NCBI GenBank assembly: GCA_022766945.1
Contig: JALEOU010000042.1
Location: forward strand, 1 to 64,000
Source: Fusicatenibacter sp.
Lineage (GTDB): Bacteria; Bacillota; Clostridia; Lachnospirales; Lachnospiraceae
Length of the DNA: 64,000 nt
Direction of reading: 5' to 3'
Position numbers and translations under genes: made by a program
Notes under the pieces: model-generated
Told to the model about the DNA's origin: nothing
Databases searched by the model: none
The model's input: only the letters and a program-made list of their open reading frames with translations
Shown: one piece after another, positions 16,931 to 25,220 of the stretch
Layout of the letters: each line of letters starts with the position of its first letter
Numbering within the stretch: the first letter of the stretch is position 1

Positions 16931-17734
16931 ATGTGGAAGGTGTTGCTGGCAGATGATGAACCATTCGTGAGAGAAGGATTGGAAAAGCTGATTCCCTGGA
17001 AGGAGCTGGGATATGAACTGGATGGGATCTACCGGAACGGAAAACTGCTGGTGGAACAGATTCCGGAAAAAAGGCCAGACCTGGTGATTCTGGACATCCA
17101 GATGCCGATCATGAGCGGCCTGGAAGCTGCGCGTCTGATCCAGGAACAGTGGCCGGAGATTGTCATTTTATTGCTGACGGCTTATGCGGATTTTGGATAT
17201 GCCCAGGAAGCGATTCATTATCATGTGCGCAGCTATGTGCTCAAAAGCAATCTCCTGGAAGAGCTGCCGCGTGAGCTGAAAAAGATGACAGGCATTCTGG
17301 AACAGAATCAGCTGTTTTACGAAAAGAGAAGAGAGTTTCTGGGCACTCTGGAGGAAAGTGAAGAAGTCCTGCCTGTGCCGCCGGAGGAGCACTTCAGCGA
17401 TGAGCTGATCGGAAACGTGAACCATTATATTGAGGAACATCTGGCAGAGAAGATTACTCTGGATGGAATTGCGGATGCGGTCCATATGAACCGGAGCTAT
17501 CTCAGCCGGGTGTATAAGCAGAAAACGGGAGAGAATCTGTTTGAAGTGATTAACCGGAAACGGATTGAAAAGGCCAGGGAGTATATCCGTCAGGGAAATA
17601 AAAAGATTTACGAAATCGGTTATCTGATTGGCCTGGAGGACACAGCCTATTTCTCAAAGCTGTTCAAACGTTACGAGGGCTGTTCCCCGAAAGAGTACGA
17701 GAACAGGGTACTGGCAAAGGGGGAGAAAAAGTGA
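16931..17734 (+). CDS. AraC-type response regulator (YesN-like)
   Basis: 267 residues. The receiver domain (1-120) has Asp9/Asp10-type acidic residues in LLADDEP, phospho-acceptor Asp55 in ILDIQMP and Lys in YVLKSN. The AraC-type DNA-binding domain occupies about 165-262 (TLDGIADAVHMNRSYLSRVY). The frame is open upstream into the kinase gene, but the ATG at 16931 begins the receiver directly and follows GGGAGGAATTTGT. Shares an operon with its cognate kinase. Likely targets are the neighbouring nan operon or the hexosamine operon. Confidence 0.92.
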   Translation: MWKVLLADDEPFVREGLEKLIPWKELGYELDGIYRNGKLLVEQIPEKRPDLVILDIQMPIMSGLEAARLIQEQWPEIVILLLTAYADFGYAQEAIHYHVRSYVLKSNLLEELPRELKKMTGILEQNQLFYEKRREFLGTLEESEEVLPVPPEEHFSDELIGNVNHYIEEHLAEKITLDGIADAVHMNRSYLSRVYKQKTGENLFEVINRKRIEKAREYIRQGNKKIYEIGYLIGLEDTAYFSKLFKRYEGCSPKEYENRVLAKGEKK

Positions 17735-18909
17735 AACGTATTTGGCTGCTGTTATGTCTGATGTTTATACTGACGGGATGCCAGGAAACGGAGAATGCCA
17801 TTCAGGATGGGCAAACGACGATCGTATTCCTGAACAGCTGGGGCTCTGGTGATGACAGACATCAGGTAATGCGTCAGATCTATCAGGACTTTGAAAAAGA
17901 AAATCCCGACATTAAGCTGAGTATGATTGCAATGCCTTCCTCGGAAAAGGTTGCAGATAAGGTGCGGGAGATGGTGTCGGTGGGAAAAGTGCCAAACCTG
18001 ATTTACAGCGGCGGAGGAGGAATGGATACCTTATATCCTTTTATGGCAGAGCATGAATATCTTCTGGACCTCATGCCGTATATTAAAGAAGATAAACAAT
18101 TTGCGGACTGTATCTCTCCGGAAAATTACGCGGCATTTCAGACGCAGGATGGGAAGCTGTATACGGTGACGGATATTCTGCATGTCTGCGGATACTGGTA
18201 CAATGTGAACATGTTTGAAAATGCAGGCATTACACAGACACCGGAAACCTGGGAAGAGTTTCTTCTGGCCTGTGAGAAAATCAGCAGCTGGACCGAATCG
18301 ATTCAGTATGATATTGTTCCGCTGCATCTGGATACAGAGACGGCGGCTCTCCTGACAGAGGCGTATGTGTCCGGCAGGGAACAGGAACCGGCTGCGGGAA
18401 CAGACACATTTCAGGAAGCCATCGATCTGCTGGAGTTGATTGGCCGTTATGCGGCGCCGGAACCAGAACCGTTTACTTATCAGGATAACATCCGAAGCCT
18501 GAATATCGGCCGCTGCGCCATCTATGCAGGCGATATTGCGGGGGAGCAGCTGCTGAATCGTGAGATCAGAATCGCATACTCGGCGTTTCCGCTTCAATCG
18601 GGAGAAAAGATGAATCTGGCATCTGCCACACCGGGATTTCTCGTGGGGAATACCGGCAATGAGGAACAGCAGGAGGCGTGCATCCGATTTCTGAAATATA
18701 TGTTAAGTGAGCCTGTTCAGGAAAGAATCTTAAGAGAAGCAGGGTATCTGCCGTCGAATCCCGGAATTGACAAAGAGGAACTGCAGGAGACCAACCCCAG
18801 ACTCTATGATGCCTGGAAGATGGTGGAGGATTATGAAATACTGGGAAAGATGACGGAAAATGACGGAGAACGGGAAGAATTGAAAAAATTACTGGAAAAA
18901 AGTGAATAA
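17731..18909 (+). CDS. Extracellular sugar-binding lipoprotein, family 1
   Basis: 392-residue lipoprotein with signal peptide and lipobox ILTGC (cysteine at residue 17). The mature part is a type 1 solute-binding fold (PETWEEF, GYLPSNPGI). It starts at GTG 17731, overlapping the TGA of the response regulator, so translation is coupled. No permease follows. A binding protein encoded with a kinase and regulator usually works as the ligand-sensing partner in a three-component system, though it might also serve the nan permeases at 22165-24035. Confidence 0.87.
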   Translation: MKRIWLLLCLMFILTGCQETENAIQDGQTTIVFLNSWGSGDDRHQVMRQIYQDFEKENPDIKLSMIAMPSSEKVADKVREMVSVGKVPNLIYSGGGGMDTLYPFMAEHEYLLDLMPYIKEDKQFADCISPENYAAFQTQDGKLYTVTDILHVCGYWYNVNMFENAGITQTPETWEEFLLACEKISSWTESIQYDIVPLHLDTETAALLTEAYVSGREQEPAAGTDTFQEAIDLLELIGRYAAPEPEPFTYQDNIRSLNIGRCAIYAGDIAGEQLLNREIRIAYSAFPLQSGEKMNLASATPGFLVGNTGNEEQQEACIRFLKYMLSEPVQERILREAGYLPSNPGIDKEELQETNPRLYDAWKMVEDYEILGKMTENDGEREELKKLLEKSE

Positions 18910-18940
18910 AAGACAACAAAAGGTCAACCACGTACAAAAA

Positions 18941-18982
18941 ACGGAACTGCAGAATATTTTTCCGACAGTTCCGTTTTTTTTG
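18941..18982 (+). terminator. Intrinsic terminator after the sensor operon
   Basis: ACGGAACTG (18941-18949) pairs with CAGTTCCGT (18966-18974), followed by eight T residues; an A-run precedes the stem. Confidence 0.92.
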
Positions 18983-19028
18983 CGAAAAAAATGGAAAATA
19001 AAAGACAAAATACTGTAAATCAGAAAAA

Positions 19029-19057
19029 TGGTGTTCGAAAAAAATCGCCGATATAAT
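19029..19057 (+). promoter_or_regulatory. Possible activator-dependent promoter of the nan operon
   Basis: A consensus TATAAT lies at 19052-19057, but the -35 position 17 bases upstream (19029-19034, TGGTGT) is poor. A weak -35 box is what one expects if the adjacent AraC protein or response regulator activates the operon. No other feature is seen in 18983-19102. Confidence 0.4.
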
Positions 19058-19102
19058 GAAAATCAGGGAAACAAAACAGAGCAAAAACAAGGAGGGTTTT
19101 TC

Positions 19103-19831
19103 GTGGAAAACAATATGGAGAAGAGTGTGGAAGAGCGAATACGGTCTCTGAAAGGCAGGCTGATTGTCTCCTGTCAGGCTTTACCGGAGGAACCGCTGCA
19201 TTCGTCCTTTATTATGGGGAGAATGGCAGTGGCAGCCAGGCAGGGCGGCGCTTCCGGTATCCGGGCGAATACGGCGGAAGATATCCGGGAGATCCAAAAA
19301 GAGACCCATCTGCCGGTTATCGGGATTGTAAAGCACAATTATCCGGACAGCGGGGTTTACATTACGCCTACGATGCGGGAGATCGAGGAGCTGATGAGTG
19401 TAAAACCGGAGATCATTGCCATGGACGCTACCGGGGCGATGCGGCCAAAAGGAGTATCGCTGGCAGAATTTTTTTCTCAGGTCAAAGAGAAATATCCGGA
19501 CCAGAAACTGATGGCAGACTGCTCTACCATTGCGGAAGCGCTGCTGGCAGATCAGCTGGGATTTGATTTTATCGGGACTACCATGGTCGGATACACCCCG
19601 CAGAGTCAGGGAAATCGGATCGAGAAGGATGACTTTGCAATTTTGAGGGAAATCCTCTGCAGTGTAAAGCATCCCGTGATTGCGGAGGGAAATATCAATA
19701 CGCCGGAGAAAGCAAAGCGAGTGATCGAGCTTGGCGCTTATGCGGTTGTTGTCGGCAGCAGTATTACAAGACCGCAGCTGATCACCAGAGAATATGCAAA
19801 GGCCATTGAGGAACTTGAGAAAGGGGACTGA
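19103..19831 (+). CDS. nanE: N-acetylmannosamine-6-phosphate 2-epimerase NanE
   Basis: Converts ManNAc-6-P to GlcNAc-6-P in sialic acid catabolism. TIM-barrel signatures of the family are present: GIRANTAEDI, GIVKHNY, DATGAMRPKG with its acid/base region, and a phosphate site VIAEGNINTPEKA and VVVGSSITRP. The start is decided by the ribosome site: GGAGGG at 19091-19096 is six bases before a GTG at 19103 (242 residues); the in-frame ATG at 19115 would be 18 bases away. It is the first gene of the nan operon. Confidence 0.93.
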   Translation: MENNMEKSVEERIRSLKGRLIVSCQALPEEPLHSSFIMGRMAVAARQGGASGIRANTAEDIREIQKETHLPVIGIVKHNYPDSGVYITPTMREIEELMSVKPEIIAMDATGAMRPKGVSLAEFFSQVKEKYPDQKLMADCSTIAEALLADQLGFDFIGTTMVGYTPQSQGNRIEKDDFAILREILCSVKHPVIAEGNINTPEKAKRVIELGAYAVVVGSSITRPQLITREYAKAIEELEKGD

Positions 19832-19836
19832 GAAGT

Positions 19837-20766
19837 ATGAGGGATCTGGAGAAATACAGGGGAGTCATCCCGGCCTTTTATGCCTGCTATGACGAAAACG
19901 GCGAAATCAACGGGCAGAAGGTGGAAGCGCTGGCATCTTATTTTCTGCGAAAAGGTGTGAAAGGTGTCTATGTCAACGGTTCTTCCGGTGAGTGCATTTA
20001 TCAGAGTGTTGAGGACAGAAAAAAAGTTCTGGAACACGTGATGAAAGCAGTTGGAGGACGTCTGACTGTGATTGCACATGTAGCCTGCAACAACACAAGT
20101 GACAGTGTGGAGCTGGCAAGGCATGCGGAAGCACTGGGAGTTGATGCGATCGCTGCAATTCCGCCGATTTACTTTCATCTGCCGGAGTACGCCATTGCGG
20201 ACTACTGGAATGAGATCAGTGCGGCGGCACCAAAGACAGATTTTATCATTTACAACATTCCGCAGCTGGCAGGAGTGGCACTGACGCCTTCTCTGTTCCG
20301 AAAGATGCGTGAGAATCCCAATGTGATTGGCGTCAAGAATTCCTCCATGCCGGTTCAGGATATTCAGGTCTTTAAGGCGCTTGGAGGAGCGGACTGCATT
20401 GTATTCAATGGACCGGACGAACAGTATGTCGGAGGCAGACTGATGGGAGCGGAAGGAGCGATCGGAGGAACCTACGGTGTGATGCCGGAGCTGTATCTGG
20501 AAATGGAAGAATGCATCCGCAGGGGAGAACTGAAGAAGGCGAGAGAAATTCAGTATACGGTGAATGACATCATCGGACTGCTCTGTTCCGGACACGGAAA
20601 TATGTATGCCATGATCAAAGAGGTGCTGAAGAAACGGGAAAACCTGGATCTTGGCGGTGTGCGCAAGCCGTTTCCGCAGGTTCTGCCTTCCGATCAGGAA
20701 ATCATAGATCAGGCGGCTGACCGGATTGCATGGGCAGTCAGGACTTATGTTGAACGAGGAGAATAA
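19837..20766 (+). CDS. nanA: N-acetylneuraminate lyase-type aldolase (DapA superfamily)
   Basis: Splits sialic acid into ManNAc and pyruvate. Class I aldolase with pyruvate-binding NGSSGE at 47-52, Tyr139 in YNIP and Schiff-base Lys167 in GVKNSS. 309 residues, the family length. The superfamily also includes dihydrodipicolinate synthase, but the location between nanE and a YhcH/ROK-kinase pair, with a sialidase-like gene downstream, supports NanA. Six bases separate it from nanE. Confidence 0.92.
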   Translation: MRDLEKYRGVIPAFYACYDENGEINGQKVEALASYFLRKGVKGVYVNGSSGECIYQSVEDRKKVLEHVMKAVGGRLTVIAHVACNNTSDSVELARHAEALGVDAIAAIPPIYFHLPEYAIADYWNEISAAAPKTDFIIYNIPQLAGVALTPSLFRKMRENPNVIGVKNSSMPVQDIQVFKALGGADCIVFNGPDEQYVGGRLMGAEGAIGGTYGVMPELYLEMEECIRRGELKKAREIQYTVNDIIGLLCSGHGNMYAMIKEVLKKRENLDLGGVRKPFPQVLPSDQEIIDQAADRIAWAVRTYVERGE

Positions 20767-20767
20767 C

Positions 20768-21241
20768 GTGATCATTGGGAATATAGAGGATTTGGAACGG
20801 TGCAAAGGTCTGGAAGAAAAGATCAGAGTCTGTCTGGACTATGCAAGAGACAGGCAGATGGAACAGTGGCCATGCGGCAGTTATGCTATGGAGAATGGAA
20901 TAAGGGTGAATATCAATGAATACCAGACGGCTCCGCTCTGCGAAAGGAAGATTTTTGAGGCCCATAAAAAGTACATGGATCTGCAGCTGATGCTTTTGGG
21001 GAGAGAGTTCACAGTGTTTGGAAAGACCAGCAAAATGGAGACGGGAACTTACGACTCGGAGCATGACATCATGGAAGCCATGGGAGAGAAAAGCGGCTGC
21101 TGGATTCTGGAACCCGGGGATTTTATCGTGTGTGACCCGGAGGATGCTCACAAAACGGGGATTCTGATCACGGGTCCGTGCACAGTAAAAAAAGCGGTAT
21201 TTAAGATACCAGTTACAGGAAGCAGCAGGGAAACGATATGA
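20768..21241 (+). CDS. YhcH/YjgK/YiaL family protein (NanQ-like sialic acid anomerase)
   Basis: 157-residue beta-sandwich protein of the DUF386 family. Metal-ligand region EAHKKYMDLQLMLLGRE and the C-terminal LEPGDFIVCDPEDAHKTG are typical; the cupin-like histidines and glutamate are retained. The E. coli relative NanQ speeds anomerisation of sialic acid. The start is a GTG at 20768 behind GAGGAG, since no in-frame ATG in good position exists. It overlaps nanK by 4 bases. Confidence 0.85.
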   Translation: MIIGNIEDLERCKGLEEKIRVCLDYARDRQMEQWPCGSYAMENGIRVNINEYQTAPLCERKIFEAHKKYMDLQLMLLGREFTVFGKTSKMETGTYDSEHDIMEAMGEKSGCWILEPGDFIVCDPEDAHKTGILITGPCTVKKAVFKIPVTGSSRETI

Positions 21242-22164
21242 GAAAAAAATATATTTGCCTGGATGTGGGCGGTACTTATCTGAAATATGGCATTCTTTTG
21301 AAGTCCGGGGAAATCCTGAAAAAAGGGAAAGTAAGGACCGCATCGGAGGAGGGAGGAACAGCTGTTTTTGAACAGGTCGTCCATCTGATTCAAAAACAGC
21401 TGGAAAGCACAAGAGCAGATGGGATCTGTATTTCCACAACCGGTATGGTGGACCCGGTGTCTGGAAAAATTTTGTACTCCTCGGATGCGATTCCCGGATA
21501 TGCAGGAATCGTATACAAGCCCTTTTTGGAACAGAAATTCGGAATTCCCTGTCAGATCGAAAATGATGTCAACTGTGCCGGGCTTGCGGAAAGTATTTCC
21601 GGCGCGGGAAAAGACAGCAGAATCAATCTGTGCCTGACGGTTGGGACGGGCATTGGGGGATGTCTGGTTGTGGATAAAAAGATCTACCATGGAAGTTCCA
21701 ATAGCGCCTGTGAAGTCGGCTATATGAAAATACCACAGGGGGAATTCCAGAAGGAGGCATCTGCGAGTGCTCTGTGTGAAATAGTGACAGGCAGGAAAAG
21801 ACAGATCGGGGCAGCAGAGGATGCGTGGGATGGGATTCGTATTTTTGAGGCAGCAAAGAGGGGAGATCCCATTTGTATGCAGGCGCTTGAGGAACTTGCA
21901 GATACACTGGCTTTGGGAATCGCGAATATCTGTTATGTGGTGAATCCGCAGACGGTAATTCTCGGCGGCGGAATTATGGAACAGGAAGCGTATATGAAGC
22001 CACGCATCGAGCGGGCACTGGACAGATACCTTGTCCCGCAGATACTGCAAAACACGGCCATTCGTATGGCAGAACATCAAAATGATGCAGGGTTACTCGG
22101 AGCACTCTATCATTTTCTGTCTGCGGAGCGGGAGGAGAAAAAGAGAAAGAGGAGGAGAGAGTGA
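21238..22164 (+). CDS. nanK: ROK-family sugar kinase, probable N-acetylmannosamine kinase
   Basis: Phosphorylates ManNAc to ManNAc-6-P, feeding NanE. ATP-binding DVGGTYLKYG at residues 9-18, catalytic region ENDVNCAGLAE and TVGTGIGGCLVVD. The zinc-binding cysteine cluster common in ROK proteins (CxCGxxGC) is missing: the equivalent place reads GSSNSACEVGYM. Several Firmicute ROK kinases lack it as well. 308 residues, with a strongly basic tail (EEKKRKRRRE). Starts at ATGA overlapping the YhcH gene. Confidence 0.87.
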   Translation: MRKKYICLDVGGTYLKYGILLKSGEILKKGKVRTASEEGGTAVFEQVVHLIQKQLESTRADGICISTTGMVDPVSGKILYSSDAIPGYAGIVYKPFLEQKFGIPCQIENDVNCAGLAESISGAGKDSRINLCLTVGTGIGGCLVVDKKIYHGSSNSACEVGYMKIPQGEFQKEASASALCEIVTGRKRQIGAAEDAWDGIRIFEAAKRGDPICMQALEELADTLALGIANICYVVNPQTVILGGGIMEQEAYMKPRIERALDRYLVPQILQNTAIRMAEHQNDAGLLGALYHFLSAEREEKKRKRRRE

Positions 22165-23100
22165 ATGAAACAAAAAGCAAGTCAAAAAAATGATCGGCTA
22201 AAACAGATGAAACGATATGTACCATTTTATCTGTTTGCACTTCCGGCAATTATCTGTGTGATTCTGTTCAACTATCTGCCTATGAAAGGCATCATTATTG
22301 CATTTAAGGATTACAAGATGGCACGTGGCATTGCGGGAAGCGAGTGGGTAGGACTGAAACATTTCAAAGCAGTGTTTACAGACCCCAATTTCTACCGTGT
22401 ACTGGGAAATACACTCAAGATCAGTATTCTGACTCTTCTGACCACATTTCCGGTCACGATTGTGTTTACCATTCTCATGAATGAACTCCGGGGAAAACGG
22501 TTTAAGAAATGTGTTCAGACAATTACGTATATGCCCCATTTTCTGTCTTGGGTCGTGGTAGGAACTTTTGTGTACCAGATCCTGTCTCCTACAGGTGGTA
22601 TGATGAATACAATTCTGGTGAAGTTAGGAGTTTTGGACAGTCCCTACTTTTTCATGGCAGACCAGAAAGCGTTCGTTCCAATTTATCTGGTTACGAATCT
22701 GTGGAAAACCACAGGCTACAGTATTGTCATCTACCTGGCAACGATTTCCGGTATTGATACCTCTCTGTACGATGCGGCATCGATTGACGGTGCAAACCGT
22801 TTTCAGAGAATTTTACACATTACACTTCCTGCGATGCTGCCAACCATGTGTACCATGCTGATCCTGCAGGTGGGAAATCTGATCAGCGTAGGTTTTGATC
22901 CGATTTACAACCTGTATAATGATGCTACTTATCAGACAGCAGATGTTATTTCAACGTATGTTTACCGAAAAGGTATGATTGAGAGCCGGTACGATTTATC
23001 TACCGCTATCGGTTTGTTTCAGAATGTGGTAAGCCTTGCGTTGGTGCTGTCGGCAAACTGGTTTGCAAGAAAGACAAATCCGGAATATAAGATTATCTAG
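22165..23100 (+). CDS. ABC sugar permease, LplB type
   Basis: Inner-membrane permease of 311 residues, six predicted helices. It begins with the typical cytoplasmic tail and LFALPAIICVILFNYLPMKG, and has the EAA-type coupling loop DAASIDGANRFQRILHITLP. It pairs with the next permease and the binding protein at 25221 to import probably sialic acid or a sialoside. No ATPase gene is present in the operon; such importers usually borrow a shared MsmK-type ATPase. Confidence 0.92.
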   Translation: MKQKASQKNDRLKQMKRYVPFYLFALPAIICVILFNYLPMKGIIIAFKDYKMARGIAGSEWVGLKHFKAVFTDPNFYRVLGNTLKISILTLLTTFPVTIVFTILMNELRGKRFKKCVQTITYMPHFLSWVVVGTFVYQILSPTGGMMNTILVKLGVLDSPYFFMADQKAFVPIYLVTNLWKTTGYSIVIYLATISGIDTSLYDAASIDGANRFQRILHITLPAMLPTMCTMLILQVGNLISVGFDPIYNLYNDATYQTADVISTYVYRKGMIESRYDLSTAIGLFQNVVSLALVLSANWFARKTNPEYKII

Positions 23101-23111
23101 GGAGGTAAAGC

Positions 23112-24035
23112 ATGAAAAAGAAATCCGAAATGCAGGATCAGCCAATCAAATATAAGGTTTCTACGGCCAGCCGTGTGTTTGATACCTGCAATATTATTTT
23201 TATGATATTGTTTTGCATTACGATCCTGATTCCGTTCTGGGATATGATTGTACGGTCTTTTTCCAGGGCACAGGATATTTCCTATATGCACATCAACTTA
23301 TTTCCGAAGGTCTGGACTTTTTCGGCGTATGAATACTGCTTCCAGGACGGAGAGATTGTTTCCGCTCTTTTGATGTCAGTTGCCAGAACTGTGGTTGGAA
23401 CGGTGATACATATAATGGTCTGCTGCATGGCGGCCTATACACTGACCAGAAATGAGATGCCGTTTATCAAAGTGATTACGGTCATACTGCTGATTCCAAT
23501 GTTTGTCAATGCGGGAATGATTCCTACCTACCTGAATATTAAGGATCTGGGTCTGATTGACAACTTCCTGGTGTATGTACTCCCAAGTGCTTTCTCGATC
23601 TTTGATTGTATCATTATCCGAAATTATTTCTTCTCGATCGATAAAGGAATGGAAGAGGCAGCAAGTATTGATGGGGCTTCCTACTACAGGATTTTCGGAT
23701 CCATCCTGTTGCCTCTGTCCAAACCGGTGATTGCAACGGTTTCCCTTTGGCAGATGGTTGGACAGTGGAATGCCTGGTTTGATAACATGGTTTATACCAG
23801 GGGGAATAAAAATTTGATGACATTGCAGTACATGCTCCGTAGAATGCTGGATAGCATGAGCCAGAAATCCGGTGCAACATATCAATTGGAGGCAATGGGA
23901 CAGACTGTGGATATGAATCCTGATACGGTCAAAGCAGCGACAACGATTCTTGTAGTATTGCCAATTGTCATTATCTACCCGTTTGTACAGAAATACTTTG
24001 TAAAAGGTATTATGGTAGGAGCGGTCAAAGGATAA
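23112..24035 (+). CDS. ABC sugar permease, LplC type
   Basis: 307-residue partner permease with the EAA loop EEAASIDGASYYRIFGSILL and the characteristic ending KYFVKGIMVGAVKG. Ribosome site GGGAGGTAAAGC. It is 11 bases from the LplB-type gene. Confidence 0.92.
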   Translation: MKKKSEMQDQPIKYKVSTASRVFDTCNIIFMILFCITILIPFWDMIVRSFSRAQDISYMHINLFPKVWTFSAYEYCFQDGEIVSALLMSVARTVVGTVIHIMVCCMAAYTLTRNEMPFIKVITVILLIPMFVNAGMIPTYLNIKDLGLIDNFLVYVLPSAFSIFDCIIIRNYFFSIDKGMEEAASIDGASYYRIFGSILLPLSKPVIATVSLWQMVGQWNAWFDNMVYTRGNKNLMTLQYMLRRMLDSMSQKSGATYQLEAMGQTVDMNPDTVKAATTILVVLPIVIIYPFVQKYFVKGIMVGAVKG

Positions 24036-24104
24036 AGAGAAAAACTAAAAACCGTGCATTTGAATCAGAAGAAAGAGAGGAAAACAAGAGGAGAAAGGAA
24101 TGCT

Positions 24105-25199
24105 ATGAGAACACATACATTTGGAATTCAGGCAGCTGATTTACGACCGGATCTGTCAAAGGAAAATCCCAGAAACAGCGAAGGCGCTTTCTATACGAAA
24201 CACAATGGAGAGATTTTGTTTGTTTACAGTCGGTTCAAAGGAAAAAGCAATGCGGATTCCGCCAGTGCCGATATCTGTCTGCTTTGTTCTGAAGATGACG
24301 GAAAAACATTTGGCAAAGAGAAAACGATTCTCACCTGTGAAGGGGAAGAGGCAGTAAATATCATGTCGCTCTCTTTTCTGGAAATGGAAAACGGGGATAT
24401 TGGACTTTTTTATCTGGTAAGAAGCACTTATACACGCATGCGGATGTATTTGAGAAGATCCTCAGATGGTGGAAAGACCTGGGGGGAGAGAGTACTTTGC
24501 ATGCCGCAGGATGGTTTCTTTGTAGTAAACAATGATCGAGTGATCAGACTATCCAGTGGAAGAATTCTTATTCCAGCGGCACGGCATGCTGCCATGGCAG
24601 ATCATTTTGATGGCAGATCAGATGTAGTTTTTTTCTATTCCGATGATGATGGAAGAACCTGGAAAGAAGCGGATACGAAGTGCAGCATTTCCTATACAAT
24701 GTATTGCCGATCTGGACTTCAGGAGCCTGGTGTACTGGAATTGTCGCCGGGGGTACTGTGGAGCTGGGCCAGAACAGATCTGGGAAGACAGTATGAGATG
24801 TTCTCCCTGGACTACGGAGAACACTGGAGTGCCTGCCAGCCGTCGCAGTTTACTGGTCCATGCAGTCCACTTTGCATGAAAAGAGGATGGGACGGTGATC
24901 TGTATGCCGTCTGGAATCCAATACCGGAATACAATGGAAGAGAAACAGATCAGGCGTTTTTCCATGGAGGAAGAAGCCCATTGGTCATTGCGAAGAGCAG
25001 TGATCAGGGAAAAACATTTACGGATCCCATCGCATTTGAAACAGATCCGGACAGAGGTTATTGCTACTGCAGCATTCATTTCACAGAGCATGTACTGCTG
25101 CTGGCTTATTGTGCAGGAGGCGAAGAAGATGGAAGCTGTCTGGCAAGAACGGTGATCAGGCGTATAGAAAAAGAAGAACTGGATCAGGTTTTACAGTGA
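24105..25199 (+). CDS. Sialidase-like BNR-repeat protein, cytoplasmic
   Basis: 364-residue beta-propeller with at least four Asp-box repeats: SEDDGKTF, SSDGGKTW, SDDDGRTW and SSDQGKTF. There is no signal peptide or membrane anchor, so it would act inside the cell on imported sialosides, unlike secreted GH33 enzymes. A classical FRIP motif is not obvious; the N-terminus reads ENPRNSEGAF. The ATG at 24105 behind AAAGGAATGCT is preferred over an upstream GTG. It could be an esterase-like or non-canonical sialidase; assignment to GH33 needs the active-site arginine triad to be located. Confidence 0.7.
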   Translation: MRTHTFGIQAADLRPDLSKENPRNSEGAFYTKHNGEILFVYSRFKGKSNADSASADICLLCSEDDGKTFGKEKTILTCEGEEAVNIMSLSFLEMENGDIGLFYLVRSTYTRMRMYLRRSSDGGKTWGERVLCMPQDGFFVVNNDRVIRLSSGRILIPAARHAAMADHFDGRSDVVFFYSDDDGRTWKEADTKCSISYTMYCRSGLQEPGVLELSPGVLWSWARTDLGRQYEMFSLDYGEHWSACQPSQFTGPCSPLCMKRGWDGDLYAVWNPIPEYNGRETDQAFFHGGRSPLVIAKSSDQGKTFTDPIAFETDPDRGYCYCSIHFTEHVLLLAYCAGGEEDGSCLARTVIRRIEKEELDQVLQ

Positions 25200-25220
25200 A
25201 AAGAAAAGGAGGATATAAAA

